A stretch of 64,000 bases of DNA from an uncultured Clostridia bacterium (GTDB lineage Bacteria > Bacillota > Clostridia > TANB77 > UBA1234). This document shows, piece by piece, positions 9,045 through 20,700 of the stretch. Within the stretch, counting starts at the first letter, position 1, and every line of letters begins with the position of its first letter. The stretch covers positions 7,696 to 71,695 of the forward strand of contig CAKPAA010000009.1 in NCBI GenBank assembly GCA_934132775.1, in the 5' to 3' direction. The notes beneath the pieces were generated by a model, which saw only the letters and a program-made list of their open reading frames with translations, ran no database searches and had not been told where the DNA came from. A program made the translations under genes and the position numbers.

Positions 9045-11606
9045 GTGTATTTATTCGGAAAAATTACTGTAAAACCACAATTACCTGAAAGGATTTCGTA
9101 TTTGTCCAACATAGCAAATAATTTATGGTGGTCTTGGAACACAAACGCGTTACGTTTGTACGATTATATTGATCCAGTTTTGTTTGCAAAGGTTGGTAAG
9201 AATCCAGTAAAATTCCTTTCGAGAATAAATCAAAAAAGATTAGTTGAAGTTTCAAATGATGCAGACTTTTTAAAAGACTACGATTTAATCGTAGATAATT
9301 TTAAATCATACTTAACAACTGAGGATACATATTACAATTCTCATTTTCCAAATAATAAAAATGATGTAATTGCATATTTTTCTGCCGAGTATGGAATCGA
9401 TGAAATATTGCCAATTTACGCAGGCGGTCTTGGAATATTATCTGGTGATCATTGCAAATCTGCAAGTGATTTAGGCATACCATTTGTGCCAATAGGTTTA
9501 CTATATAAGCAAGGATATTTCCATCAACTTATAAACAAGGACGGCAGTGAAATGTTCGACTACTCCCCTACTTCAATTGAAGATCTACCAATAATTCCCG
9601 TACTCGATGAAAATGGAAATGATTTAATAATTTCTGTTGAATTTCCAGGAAGAATTGTATATTTAAAAATTTGGAGTATAGACATAGGAAGAATTAAATT
9701 GTACCTTATGGATAGTGATATAAACCTAAATGCACCAACAGATAGAGGGTTAACTCTAAAGCTATATGGTGGTAACCAAGAAATGAGAATATCTCAGGAA
9801 ATAATTCTTGGAATCGGTGGAATGACACTTCTTAAAACATTAGGAATATCACCATCATTATATCATATGAATGAAGGACACTCTTCATTTGTAACACTAG
9901 AAGTAATTAAAAAATTTATGCACGAAAAAAATATATCATTTGATGTTGCAAAAAAGCTTGCTTCAACTTGCACAGTATTTACAACACACACTCCAGTTCC
10001 TGCTGGAAATGATATATTTCCAATAGATTTAATGGATAGATATTTTTCAAACTACTATAATGAGTTAGGAATAAGCAGAAATGATTTTCTAAACTTAGGA
10101 CTAAAAAAAGAAAATGTGCTATCTGACGGTTTCAATATGGCAGTGCTTGCATTAAAAATCGCTGGTGGCAGAAATGGTGTTAGTAAACTTCATGGCGAAG
10201 TTTCAAGAGGATTATTCTCAGAATTGTGGCCTGAGACAGCTTCTGACGAAGTGCCAATAGATTACGTAACAAACGGAATACACACAGGCACTTGGCTTGC
10301 GCCAACATTAAAAGACTTATACAACGCATATATGCGTCCATTATGGCAAGAAAAACTTTATGATGCAGAAGTTTGGAACGATATAGATAATATTCCAGAC
10401 GACGAACTTTGGAATGCACATATGGTTCAAAAAAATAAGTTAGGTAACCTAATTAGAAAAAATATAAAAGCACAAAAAATGAGACACGGAGCATCAATCG
10501 AAGAGTTAAATGAAATAGATAAATTGTTTAATCCAGATGTTTTAACAATAGGATTTGCAAGAAGATTTGCAACATATAAACGTGCAGACTTAATATTTAA
10601 AGACCTAGAAAGAATAACAAAGATTATGAACGATCCTAATAGACCTGTGCAAATAGTATTTGCTGGTAAGCCACACCCTGCTGATATTCAAGGTCAGGAC
10701 CTAGTAAAAAGAATTTATGAAATATCTGAAATGCCACAATTTAAAGGAAAAGTTTTCATACTAGAAAACTATAATATGGCAATAGCTAGATATTTAGTAA
10801 GTGGTGTAGATGTTTGGCTTAATAACCCACGTCGTCCACTAGAAGCAAGTGGAACAAGTGGTGAAAAAGCAGGAGTAAACGGAGTTATAAACTTCAGCAT
10901 ACTAGATGGTTGGTGGTTCGAAGGATATGATGGAAACAATGGTTGGGCAATTGGAGATGACACTGAGTACACTAACTATGAATTACAAGATAATGCAGAC
11001 TCTCAAAGCATTTACGATATTCTTGAAAACGAAATCATACCGCTATATTACTCAAAAGGCGAAGAAAAATTAAATACAAAATGGATTAAAAAGATGAAAG
11101 CATCAATAAAAACAGTCGGCGGTGTTTATAATACAGGTAGAATGTTAGTCGACTACCTAAACAAACTATATATGCCACAGGTAAACAGATTCGATAATTT
11201 AAAAGACAACACAAATAAAATAAAAGATTATTTGGCTTGGGAACAAGATACAAGAACAAAATGGTATCAAATAAAAATAACACCAACAACCGAATTAGAC
11301 GATTTAATAGTTGGTGCAGGAAACAATATAAAAATGAAATGTGATGTATTTTTAAATGGAATTGATCCAAATAGTGTAATGGTAGAAGTATACTGTGGAA
11401 AACTTGACGAACAAGGCAAAATGGTAGATAGTATATGTTCAGAAATGACGCTATCAAACACAATTGGAGAATCAACTTATGAATATTCAAGCGATTTAGT
11501 GATAGACGACGGTGGAAATTATGGCTACACATTTAGAGTCTTACCAAAACACGAACTAATTATTAACAAACAAGACTTATCATTATGCAAATGGCTAACA
11601 AACTAA
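9045..11606 (+). CDS. glgP: Alpha-glucan (glycogen/maltodextrin) phosphorylase, GT35
   Basis: Releases glucose-1-phosphate from alpha-1,4 glucans in the cytoplasm using pyridoxal phosphate. The start is GTG 9045 with AGGAGG eight bases upstream. The 853-residue protein belongs to the archaeal/Thermotoga-type branch: an N-terminal DUF3417-like region (SNIANNLWWSWN), then SAEYGIDEILPIYAGGLGIL, HMNEGHSSF and RFATYKRADL. The cofactor site EASGTSGEKAGVNG carries the PLP lysine at residue 608. Residues after about 720 form an extra C-terminal beta-rich domain common in this branch. The branching enzyme upstream and pyruvate kinase downstream fit glycogen breakdown feeding glycolysis. No in-frame CGG seen. 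Confidence 0.95.
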   Translation: MYLFGKITVKPQLPERISYLSNIANNLWWSWNTNALRLYDYIDPVLFAKVGKNPVKFLSRINQKRLVEVSNDADFLKDYDLIVDNFKSYLTTEDTYYNSHFPNNKNDVIAYFSAEYGIDEILPIYAGGLGILSGDHCKSASDLGIPFVPIGLLYKQGYFHQLINKDGSEMFDYSPTSIEDLPIIPVLDENGNDLIISVEFPGRIVYLKIWSIDIGRIKLYLMDSDINLNAPTDRGLTLKLYGGNQEMRISQEIILGIGGMTLLKTLGISPSLYHMNEGHSSFVTLEVIKKFMHEKNISFDVAKKLASTCTVFTTHTPVPAGNDIFPIDLMDRYFSNYYNELGISRNDFLNLGLKKENVLSDGFNMAVLALKIAGGRNGVSKLHGEVSRGLFSELWPETASDEVPIDYVTNGIHTGTWLAPTLKDLYNAYMRPLWQEKLYDAEVWNDIDNIPDDELWNAHMVQKNKLGNLIRKNIKAQKMRHGASIEELNEIDKLFNPDVLTIGFARRFATYKRADLIFKDLERITKIMNDPNRPVQIVFAGKPHPADIQGQDLVKRIYEISEMPQFKGKVFILENYNMAIARYLVSGVDVWLNNPRRPLEASGTSGEKAGVNGVINFSILDGWWFEGYDGNNGWAIGDDTEYTNYELQDNADSQSIYDILENEIIPLYYSKGEEKLNTKWIKKMKASIKTVGGVYNTGRMLVDYLNKLYMPQVNRFDNLKDNTNKIKDYLAWEQDTRTKWYQIKITPTTELDDLIVGAGNNIKMKCDVFLNGIDPNSVMVEVYCGKLDEQGKMVDSICSEMTLSNTIGESTYEYSSDLVIDDGGNYGYTFRVLPKHELIINKQDLSLCKWLTN

Positions 11607-11687
11607 CACATCTTCGTGGATAACTAAATGGTTTATAGGTAAATCCAAGAAAAAACTAATATAAATTTATAAAAAGAAAGGAGATGT

Positions 11688-11708
11688 ATGCTGTATTTAA
11701 AGTGTTAA
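11688..11708 (+). CDS. Possible leader minicistron before pyk
   Basis: A six-residue ORF (MLYLKC) whose ATG is the best spaced start after the AAAGGAG site at 11677-11683. Its TAA is two bases upstream of the family-consistent pyk ATG at 11711. It would allow reinitiation on pyk. This rests on spacing alone. Confidence 0.25.
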   Translation: MLYLKC

Positions 11709-11710
11709 AT

Positions 11711-13168
11711 ATGGTATACAAAGAAAAAATGAAACGCACAAAAATCGTATGTACTTTAGGACCAGCTGTTGATGATGCTGCAACACTTGCAAGAGTTTGC
11801 ACTGCCGGAATGGATGTTGCAAGATTTAATTTTTCACACGGCGACTACTTAGATCAACAAAAAAGAATAGACTTGTTTAAAAGTGTAAGAGATGAATTAA
11901 AATTACCAATAGCAATGATGCTAGACACAAAAGGTCCAGAAATAAGAATAGGCACTTTTAAAAACGGAGAAGCGTATATAAAAGATGGGGCACACTTTAC
12001 TTTAATGCACGATAACTGCGATGGAGACGAAGAAAAAGTATATGTAAATTACGAAACTTTATATGCAGAAGTAATACCAGGTGCAACAATACTAATAAAT
12101 GATGGAATAATAGAACTAAAAGTAGAAGAAATAAAAGATAAAAACATAGTATGCTTAGTTACACACGGTGGAAAATTAACAAATAGAAAAAGTGTAAATA
12201 TACCAGGATTATCACTAAATTTTCCTCTAATGACCGAAAAAGATAAAGCGGACATCACATTTGGAGTTGAAAATAACTTCGATATAATCGCAGCATCATT
12301 CGTTAGAAAAGCGGATGATATACTAGCAATCAAAAACTTACTAAAAGACTTGAACGCACCACAAATAAGCATCATAGCCAAAATAGAAAACCAAGAAGGC
12401 GTAGACAACTTCGATGAGATACTAGATGTAGCAGACGGAATAATGGTAGCACGTGGAGATTTAGGCGTTGAAATACCAATGGAAAAAGTTCCATCAATAC
12501 AAAAAATGTTCATTAGAAAATGTAACGAAAAAGGAAAAATAGTAATAGTAGCAACACAAATGTTAGAGTCAATGACAACATCGCCAAGACCAACAAGAGC
12601 CGAAGTAAACGACGTAGCAAATGCAGTATATGACGGAGCAACAGCAGTAATGCTTTCAGGCGAAGTTGCAGCAGGAAACTTCCCAGTTGAATGTGTAAAA
12701 ATGATGCACCAAATAACAAAAACAGTCGAGAATGAAATAGACTATTGGGGCAACTTCTGCAAATTCGACGACAAAACATTGATAGGAAACAAAAACAACT
12801 TAATAGTTGGACATTCACTATGCGAACTTGCAATGCAATCAAATGCAAAAGCAATCTTCTCGCTATCATCAGGAGGCCACACACCACAAGCAATAGCATC
12901 ATTTAAGCCAAAATGTCCAATATTTGCAATAACACCAAACATATCAACAGCAAGAAGATTAAATGCAGTTTGGAATGTAACTCCAATAGTAGTTGAAGAA
13001 AAAGAAACAGAAGTTGAAATGATAAAAGAGGGCTTAGAATACGCAAAAGAAAACAACTACATCTTCGATGACGATATAGTTGTAATTGGCGAAAGCGACA
13101 CATACACAAGATCTAATTTACTAGGTGCAAAGCATACTAAAAAAGTTGGAGGAATATATCAACTATAA
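11711..13168 (+). CDS. pyk: Pyruvate kinase
   Basis: Converts phosphoenolpyruvate and ADP to pyruvate and ATP in glycolysis. Recognised from KRTKIVCTLGP at the N-terminus, NFSHG, DTKGPEIRIG, the signature around IIAKIENQEG, ARGDLGVEIP and SRPTRAEVNDVANAV-like TSPRPTRAEV. About 485 residues, so the C-terminal phosphohistidine domain of some Bacillus enzymes is absent. The start is uncertain. ATG 11684 touches the AAGGAG site directly and is too close. ATG 11711 is family-like but 27 bases from that site. Between them a six-codon ORF (ATG 11688 to TAA 11708) is better spaced from it and ends two bases before 11711, so translational coupling is possible. Confidence 0.93.
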   Translation: MVYKEKMKRTKIVCTLGPAVDDAATLARVCTAGMDVARFNFSHGDYLDQQKRIDLFKSVRDELKLPIAMMLDTKGPEIRIGTFKNGEAYIKDGAHFTLMHDNCDGDEEKVYVNYETLYAEVIPGATILINDGIIELKVEEIKDKNIVCLVTHGGKLTNRKSVNIPGLSLNFPLMTEKDKADITFGVENNFDIIAASFVRKADDILAIKNLLKDLNAPQISIIAKIENQEGVDNFDEILDVADGIMVARGDLGVEIPMEKVPSIQKMFIRKCNEKGKIVIVATQMLESMTTSPRPTRAEVNDVANAVYDGATAVMLSGEVAAGNFPVECVKMMHQITKTVENEIDYWGNFCKFDDKTLIGNKNNLIVGHSLCELAMQSNAKAIFSLSSGGHTPQAIASFKPKCPIFAITPNISTARRLNAVWNVTPIVVEEKETEVEMIKEGLEYAKENNYIFDDDIVVIGESDTYTRSNLLGAKHTKKVGGIYQL

Positions 13169-13260
13169 AAGAGTTAACGGCACTATGAACATCTCTCTCC
13201 TAAAATTAAGTTGCTCTCAAAGTTAATAATAATGTATGTAGAAATTTTTTAATAGTTTCA

Positions 13261-13293
13261 AATGACTGTAAAGAAATAAGCTTTACAGTCATT
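13261..13293. terminator. Bidirectional intrinsic terminator after pyk
   Basis: Perfect 13-bp stem (13261-13273 with 13281-13293), loop of seven, then ATTTTTGTT on the plus strand. It lies between the convergent pyk and DUF4143-type ATPase genes. Confidence 0.8.
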
Positions 13294-13309
13294 TTTGTTA
13301 ATTTAAACA

Positions 13310-14530
13310 TTATCTTTCATCTAGTAACCAATCTAATGCATTTATTTTCTTTATGCCATCAAAATCAGCATCTAAATCTTCATCTAATGTCAATATATAT
13401 TTAGGGTAATTATCGTTTATTTTTTTCAAAGGTGCTAATTCTCTCTCTAAAATTTTATTATCGTCTTCACTTCTTGTTGTTAAAGCCACTTGGTAATATT
13501 CAGTATTTTCAGGCTTTTTAGCAACGAAATCAACTTCTAAATCATCGTACTTTCCTATATACACATCATAGCCTCGTCTCAAGAGCTCCAAATAAATAAT
13601 ATTTTCTAATATGTGTCCCATATCTTTACCAGATTCTTGACCAAGCATATAATATCTAAGTCCAATATCAACAGCATAATACTTCTCTTGTGTTTTTAAA
13701 AATTCCTTTCCTTTTATATCATATCTGCTGGCCCTAAATATTAAATAACTATCGATTAAAGCTTCAACATAATTGGATATCGTATTATACGAATAATTTT
13801 TGTCTATCCCTTCTAAATTATTACTTATACCTTTCAAACTTGTTCTATTTCCAATATTATCATAAAGATATTTAGCTGTTCTTTCCAGCATAGTTTTATC
13901 AGTTATACCCTTTCTTTGCATTACATCTTTGAATAAGACAGTATTATATATTCCATCCAAAAACATTTTTATATTTTCTGGATTGATTCTATACAATTCA
14001 ACAGCTTGTGGAAACGAGCTATATCTCAAATAATTTCTAAATTTTCTTGAAATGTCCGTTTTATCATTAAAACTTGACATATACTCTTTAAAAGACAAAG
14101 GCAACATCTTTATTTCAATGTATCTTCCTGTTAATAATGTGGCTAATTCTGACGATAACAGATACGCATTCGAGCCTGTTATATACAAGTCAACATCTTT
14201 ATTTATAAATAAGCTATCCACTGTTTTTTCAAATTCTTTTACATTCTGTATCTCATCTAAAAAAACATATGTTTTTTTACCTTTAACCAACTTACTTTTT
14301 ATATACTTATATAATTCTTTTCTATCTTGAAGCTCCTCATAATCAGCATCTTCAAAATTTATAGATATTATCTGTTCACCAGATATTCCGTTGTCTTTCA
14401 AATAATCTTGAAAAATTTCCAGTAAAGTAGATTTTCCGCACCTTCTTATACCAGTAATAACTTTTATTATTTGTTGGTCTTTAAAGTTTTTCAGTATGTT
14501 CAAATAATTGTCTCTCTGTATTCTCTCCAT
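13310..14530 (-). CDS. AAA_14/DUF4143 family ATPase
   Basis: The start is ATG 14530 with AGGAG eight bases upstream; the frame extends through two GTG codons to 14539. The 406-residue protein has a Walker A motif GIRRCGKST near residue 30, a Walker B-like TYVFLDEIQN near 95, sensor ITGSNAYLLS and the RYIEIKMLPLSFKEY signature. The C-terminal DUF4143 part contains the nuclease-like EVDFVAKK. These ATPases are common in gut bacteria and archaea, often as isolated accessory genes, and their function is not settled. It faces pyk and has no obvious partner. No in-frame CGG seen. Confidence 0.88.
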   Translation of the reverse strand: MERIQRDNYLNILKNFKDQQIIKVITGIRRCGKSTLLEIFQDYLKDNGISGEQIISINFEDADYEELQDRKELYKYIKSKLVKGKKTYVFLDEIQNVKEFEKTVDSLFINKDVDLYITGSNAYLLSSELATLLTGRYIEIKMLPLSFKEYMSSFNDKTDISRKFRNYLRYSSFPQAVELYRINPENIKMFLDGIYNTVLFKDVMQRKGITDKTMLERTAKYLYDNIGNRTSLKGISNNLEGIDKNYSYNTISNYVEALIDSYLIFRASRYDIKGKEFLKTQEKYYAVDIGLRYYMLGQESGKDMGHILENIIYLELLRRGYDVYIGKYDDLEVDFVAKKPENTEYYQVALTTRSEDDNKILERELAPLKKINDNYPKYILTLDEDLDADFDGIKKINALDWLLDER

Positions 14531-14768
14531 AAACACCACTCCTATCTACATTTATTATAATATATTATAATAATATATTCAAGTTTTTTCAAAATTTTGA
14601 AAAAACTTCTGATTTTCGCATACTTTTTTCATTGCTTTGAAAAAACTTTTAGTTATTACCTACTTTTTATTTTTTAATAAACCTTCATTTTCTATACAAA
14701 TAAGCAAAAAGAAAGAGTATCTTTTAGCAAAATGTTGTTAAAAGTACTCTTTCTTTAATTTCAGTATT

Positions 14769-17700
14769 TTATGGCTTTATTGTTAATCTAAACGTGTTGT
14801 ATTTTTCTGTGCTATTAGTGTCTAAATTATCTGTATCTAACATTCCTGTTGTTTTTGTATAGACACCCGTTACATTGCTATTCATATAACTGCCATTTGA
14901 CGTTGCTACATTTTCAGTTGCAGGAGTTTCATTCAAAATTCCTTTTGTATCTATTGATGATGTCTTTGCTGATGCTCCTAAAACTTGTGCAACATCAAGA
15001 TCTTTTCCAGTTGCCACATTTACCTTAGTATTGCTTCTTGTTCCATAATATTGTTCAACTTTATTGCCAACCAAAGCCTTACTATTCGACATACCTTCTG
15101 CCAATGAACAAGCCTCACTTACTGTTACATTTATTGGCGAAGTGCTTTCCTTAGCAGTTCTAATGTAGAAATTCTTCGTATATATTGGAGCTTGTACTGT
15201 TACTGACAACATAACTTGTTTATCACTTTCAAATTCAAAAGTTTTATCCACTAACATATCTTTGCCCTCTGCTATTCTTGTTGTAATCTTTGTAGCATAA
15301 TACTTCGTGTCAAAAGTTATTCCGTCATCTTCATACTGTTCAGGTGATTTAATTCTGACAGGTATGTCAGATTCAAACACAATCTTTGCTCCCTCAAAAT
15401 ATGTTGCATTGTACTTTTGGTAGCTAATTGCAGGTGCTTTATTTATAATTGTTGAAACATTTATTTTATCTGATACAACATTTCCAAGTTCGTCCTCAAC
15501 CTCAAAATTATACACACCATTTACAAGCACTTTATACCTTAATGTTACAGTCATTTCATAGTTTTCCTTAGTCAATGTTCCAGCATATTCTGATCTATCT
15601 ATCACAACATTATTGACACTAATTCTAGATATAGTATTTACAGATTTAATAATTGCAGTTATTTCAACTTCATCAATAGCCACTTGCTTTTGTTCAAATC
15701 TAATAGTTGGCTTTCTGTTAATGTCTCCGACAACCGTATCATATTTGTTAACCGTTTTATCAGTAACATCTGCAAAAGTTGCTGTTATATAATTTTTCTT
15801 TGAAGCCGTAACTTCAACATAAATATACTTTCCTATGTCTGCATATTCTGGAACATACTTAGAAGCTGTTGCACCACCTATTGCTGTTCCACCAGTTGTT
15901 ATTCCATCGCTATTCGTATACCACTTGTAGCTAAAACTACAACCAGTTGGAATTATTCCAGAAGTATCAACACTTAAAGTTTCTCCACATTTATTGATGC
16001 CGTTAATTGTAACATATCCTGCCATTGGTGCAGGAGTTATATCAAATAGCACTGACTTGCTGCCTTCATACATTCCTTTACCTGTTATTGTTACTGAACC
16101 TTTTCCAACATCAAAATTTGGTCCATAGCTAACTTCATAGTCTACACCCTTCGTTAAAACTGTTTCACCATCTTTTACTATCTCTTTTGGTTTAATCTGC
16201 TTATTTTCAAATATATATGTGTACTTTCCTAATTCAACCGTTACTTCGTCTATATCAGCCTTGTCAACATCAACTTCCTTAGCTAAACTTACATTACCAA
16301 CAGCATCCTTAGCCCAAATATAATACTTGCCTAATGCATTAGGAGTGTATTTTACTGTAACTTCTTTTGCAGTTGTAACACTTGTCCAGCCGGAAGTTGG
16401 TTCTGTATTAGTTGTTGTAACCTGCCAAGCTGAAACTCCAGAACCTGCATCTTTTAATGTTATTGAAAACTCTTTGTTTCTCATAAGCTTACCAGAATAT
16501 TCAATGCTTGGTGCAGTGTTATCTAGATTGTAGATTCTTAATTGCTCAACTGTTTCATTTCCAGCTGCGTCAATTATATATACATTTGCTGTTACAAATC
16601 CATAAACATCACCTGTAAATATGTATTCCCTTATATTCTTTATTGGATTTGTTGACGTATCTCTATCTGTTACTCCATAAATATCTTTAAATCCATTAGC
16701 ATCTTGGAACTTAATTCTAGCAATTTGACTTCCTTCATCTGTCGCAATAATTGTAAAGTCTTTTGTCTTACTCCATCCTGTTGCAGTTGCCCAAGCACCA
16801 GTTGAATCTAATTGATTTGCCTTGCTTACACTTGGTTTCACACTATCTACTTTTGAAACTGTAATTGTTTTTATTGTAGTATTTCTAAGTGTATCCGCAA
16901 CAGTTATTTCATACTCTTTTCCAAGTTCATCTGCTCCGATATTTGGTGCAAATTCAAGAGAGTATGCCCTTGTTGTGCTGTCCACAGAGGCCGTTCCAGT
17001 ATACACAGTAGATCCAGTAGCTTTATCTTTCATCGTTATATTGACAGATGAACAATAATTTTCTGTGCCTGAGACTGTAAGTGTGTAGTTAGTGTTCCAA
17101 TCACTTGAAGATGATTCAATAGATGATATATCACTAATTTCAGGAGCTATACCATCTGGATTTAAATGTACAGCATTCAAAAAAGTATAGCCTATTCCAT
17201 TTGAGTCTTCTCCAGAAATTACATATTGTACAACAACAGTTTCTTGTATTTCTGGTTTCGCCGAACCTTCTAAATGGTAATATATTGTATTATTATCAAC
17301 TGTATAATAGCTGTTTGTAATATCGCCATAGTTAGGATTATAAAAACTTACTATTGTATTTGTAATATTTGCTAGTGTTACAGTATATGTTAATTTCATG
17401 TCAATATAAAATTTTGTTTCATCGTAAGTAATTGTATATGTTTGATTTTCAACCAATTCTTTTCCACACGCCGTGCACTCTGTTCCCCAAAAAGTATTAT
17501 TAGTAAAGTTATACGAATTACTCGTTTGATGCGCATCTCCAGGTATATAAGCTCCACAAACAGAACAAATTCCTGAAACTCCCGTAGAACATCCCAAAAT
17601 TCCATTTTCATTATAATGCTTCTCCGGCGTTCCTCCATAATTTAAGCAATCTCTACAATCCTTTACGTGATATGCTAAATTTCCATTCATAAATATATTA

Positions 17701-20700
17701 TGAGTTCTATAATTATCTGTCTTATAACTCCAACCACATTCACAGGTGTGTACCAATTTATTAGAAGGACTACAACTCTCTCCCATTGTCCAATACTCTT
17801 TTGTATATGTATGCGCAACTTTTTCTCCAATTACTTTCTGGCAAACTTTACATTCTTGCCAATGGTAATTTTCATTATACTTATCTATTGCGTAGTCACT
17901 ACAATTATGGTTTTCACTTGCACCATATGGATTTATTCCTGTAACATCAACCGTTGTCTTTCCGATATATATCAAGAAAGTAACTTCTTTTGTTCCTGTA
18001 TATGCACCTTTACAGGTTATAATAACTGTTGCAACACCTGGTTCTACATTATCGATATACGAAATATCATAATCAGTTCCTTCTTTTAATGTCATTCCGC
18101 CATCTTTTACCGTTGGTTTAGGAGTTATTTCAAAACCAGTGTATTCGAACTTGTCATTTGGCAGTGTCACTTCAAGTTCTGAAACATCTGTTTTATTGGC
18201 ATCAAAATATTTAACCTCATTAACATTTCCAACCGCATCTTTTGCCCAAATATAATATCTTCCTAATGTTGTTGGAGTGTATGTAATAGTTAATCTATTA
18301 ACCGCTGTAACATTGTTCCAATTGCTATCATTTTCACTTGGTGCTGTATCACTTCTTGTAATTTGCCATCCAACTATTCCCGAGCCACTATCTTTTAAAG
18401 TAATAGTTGTTGGCTGGTTTTTAACCACTTCTAATTTGCATTCAATAGTTGGCGCAATATTGTCCAAATTATATATTTTTAACTGCTCAACTGCTTCATT
18501 TCCAGCCTCATCAACTAAATATACATTTGCTGTTACAAAACCTTTTACATTTCCAGTAAAGGTATATTCTCTTTTGTTTAAAGCTGGTGTTACAGATGTA
18601 TCTATTTCAGTTATTCCATAATCATCGACAAATCCATTTGCATCCTGAAATTTAATTTTTGCAATATTACTTCCCTCATCCGTCGCAATAATTGTAAAAT
18701 CTTTTATCTTACTCCAATTAGTTGCAGTTGTCCAAGCACCAGTTGAATCCAATTGATTTGTCTTATTCACACTTGGTTTCACACTATCTACTTTTGAAAC
18801 AGTAATTGTTTTTGTTGTAGTATTTCCAAGTATATCCGCAACAATTATTTCGTACTCTTTTCCAAGTTCGTCTGCTCCGATATTTGGCGCAAACTCAAGA
18901 GAGTACGCTCTCGTTGTGCTGTCCACGGAAGCACTGCCAGTGTATACAGTAGATCCAGTAGACTTATCTTTCATTGTTATATTAACAGATGAGCAATAAT
19001 TTTCTGTACCTGAAATTATAATCTTTAAGTTCTTTGCCCAACCATTGCTTTCATTTGTTGAATTGATGTCAAGTGAATTTACTGTTGGTGCAATAACTTC
19101 TGGTAACAAACTAGCATATATACCAATATTACTTTGTACATCACTTCCACCATAATTTATATATGCATTAAACAATACAAATTGTTGTATCGTTTCAATA
19201 CCATCATTATATTTACAGTCTGTTGATATAGTTATGATGTTATCATTTAATGTATAATCAAAACTCTCACTAGTTCCAACTGTATCATTATAAAAGCGTG
19301 ATGTATTTATAAGAACACAATTGGTTGCATTTTTCATTAGTACAATTTTAGCTTCTAGAGACATCTTTCCGTCTGAACCACGAACTATATTTAAAGTTGA
19401 ATTATCTATATCTATAATTTTTTCTCCACATCCATCGCAAGTTCCTGCATTATATGAACCAGTTAATCCATTATATGTTGTACCAACAGAATGTCCACTA
19501 GCAACCCAACTTCCACATATAGCACAATTTCCAGCTTTTCCTGTGACGCAACTTAATACATTATTATCTTTATCTACGTGCTGTTCAGCAGTTCCAATAA
19601 AATCTCTACAATCTTTACATTCTTTTATATGAATAAAATTATTAGCTGAGTACCCAATATTTTTATGTTCTCTCGTGTTCTCAGTTTCATAAGTATAACC
19701 ACAACTACATATATGTACAAGCTTATTATTTGAACTACAGCTATCTCCCATTGTCCAATATTCTTTTGTATACGTATGTGCAACTTTTTCTCCAATTACT
19801 TTCTGACAAACTTTACATTCTTGCCAATGGTAATTCTCATCATACTTATCTATTGCATAATCACTGCAATTATGATTTTCACCAACACCATATGGATTTA
19901 TTCCCGTAACATCTATTATTGTTCTATCAACATATATTAAAAATGTAACTTCTTTTGTTCCAACATATGAGCCTTTTCCTGTTATAATAACTGTTGCAAC
20001 TCCAGACTCAGTATTTTCTTTATATGAAACTTCATAATCTGCATCTTTTATTAACTTGCTTGTTCCATCTTTTACTGCTGGCTCTGGAGTTATTCCTATA
20101 CCTGTATACTTATATTTCTCGTTTGGTAATGTCACTGTAAGTTCTGAAACATCTGTCTTATCAGCATTGAAATATTTAACTTCATTAATATTTCCAGCTA
20201 CATCTTTTGCCCAAACGTAATATCTTCCTGATGTTGTTGGAGTATATGTAATAGTTAGTTCTCTAACTGTTGTAACGTTATTCCAATTACTATCATTTTC
20301 ACTTGGTGCCGTATCACTCCTTGTAACTTGCCATCCAACTATTCCCGCTCCACTATCTTTTAAAGTAATTGTCATCGGTTGGTTTTTAACCCCTTCTAAT
20401 TCGCATTCAATAGTTGGTTTGGTATTATCTAAATTATATATTCTTAACTGTTCAACTGTTTCATTTCCAGCTGCATCAACTAAATATACATTTGCTGTTA
20501 CAAAACCTTTTACATTTCCAGTAAAGGTATATTCTCTTTTGTTTAAAGCTGGTGTTACAGATGTATCTATTTCAGTTATTCCATAATCATCAACAAATCC
20601 ATTCGCATCTTGAAATTTAATTTTTGCAATATTGCTTCCCTCATCAGTCGCAATAATTGTAAAATCTTTTATCTTACTCCAATTAGTTGCAGTTGCCCAA

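Noticed and set aside
8894..9088. Continuation of the YtxC-like protein in another frame
   Set aside because: No CGG or family-like sequence was found at the joint; the downstream text does not resemble the YtxC C-terminus.
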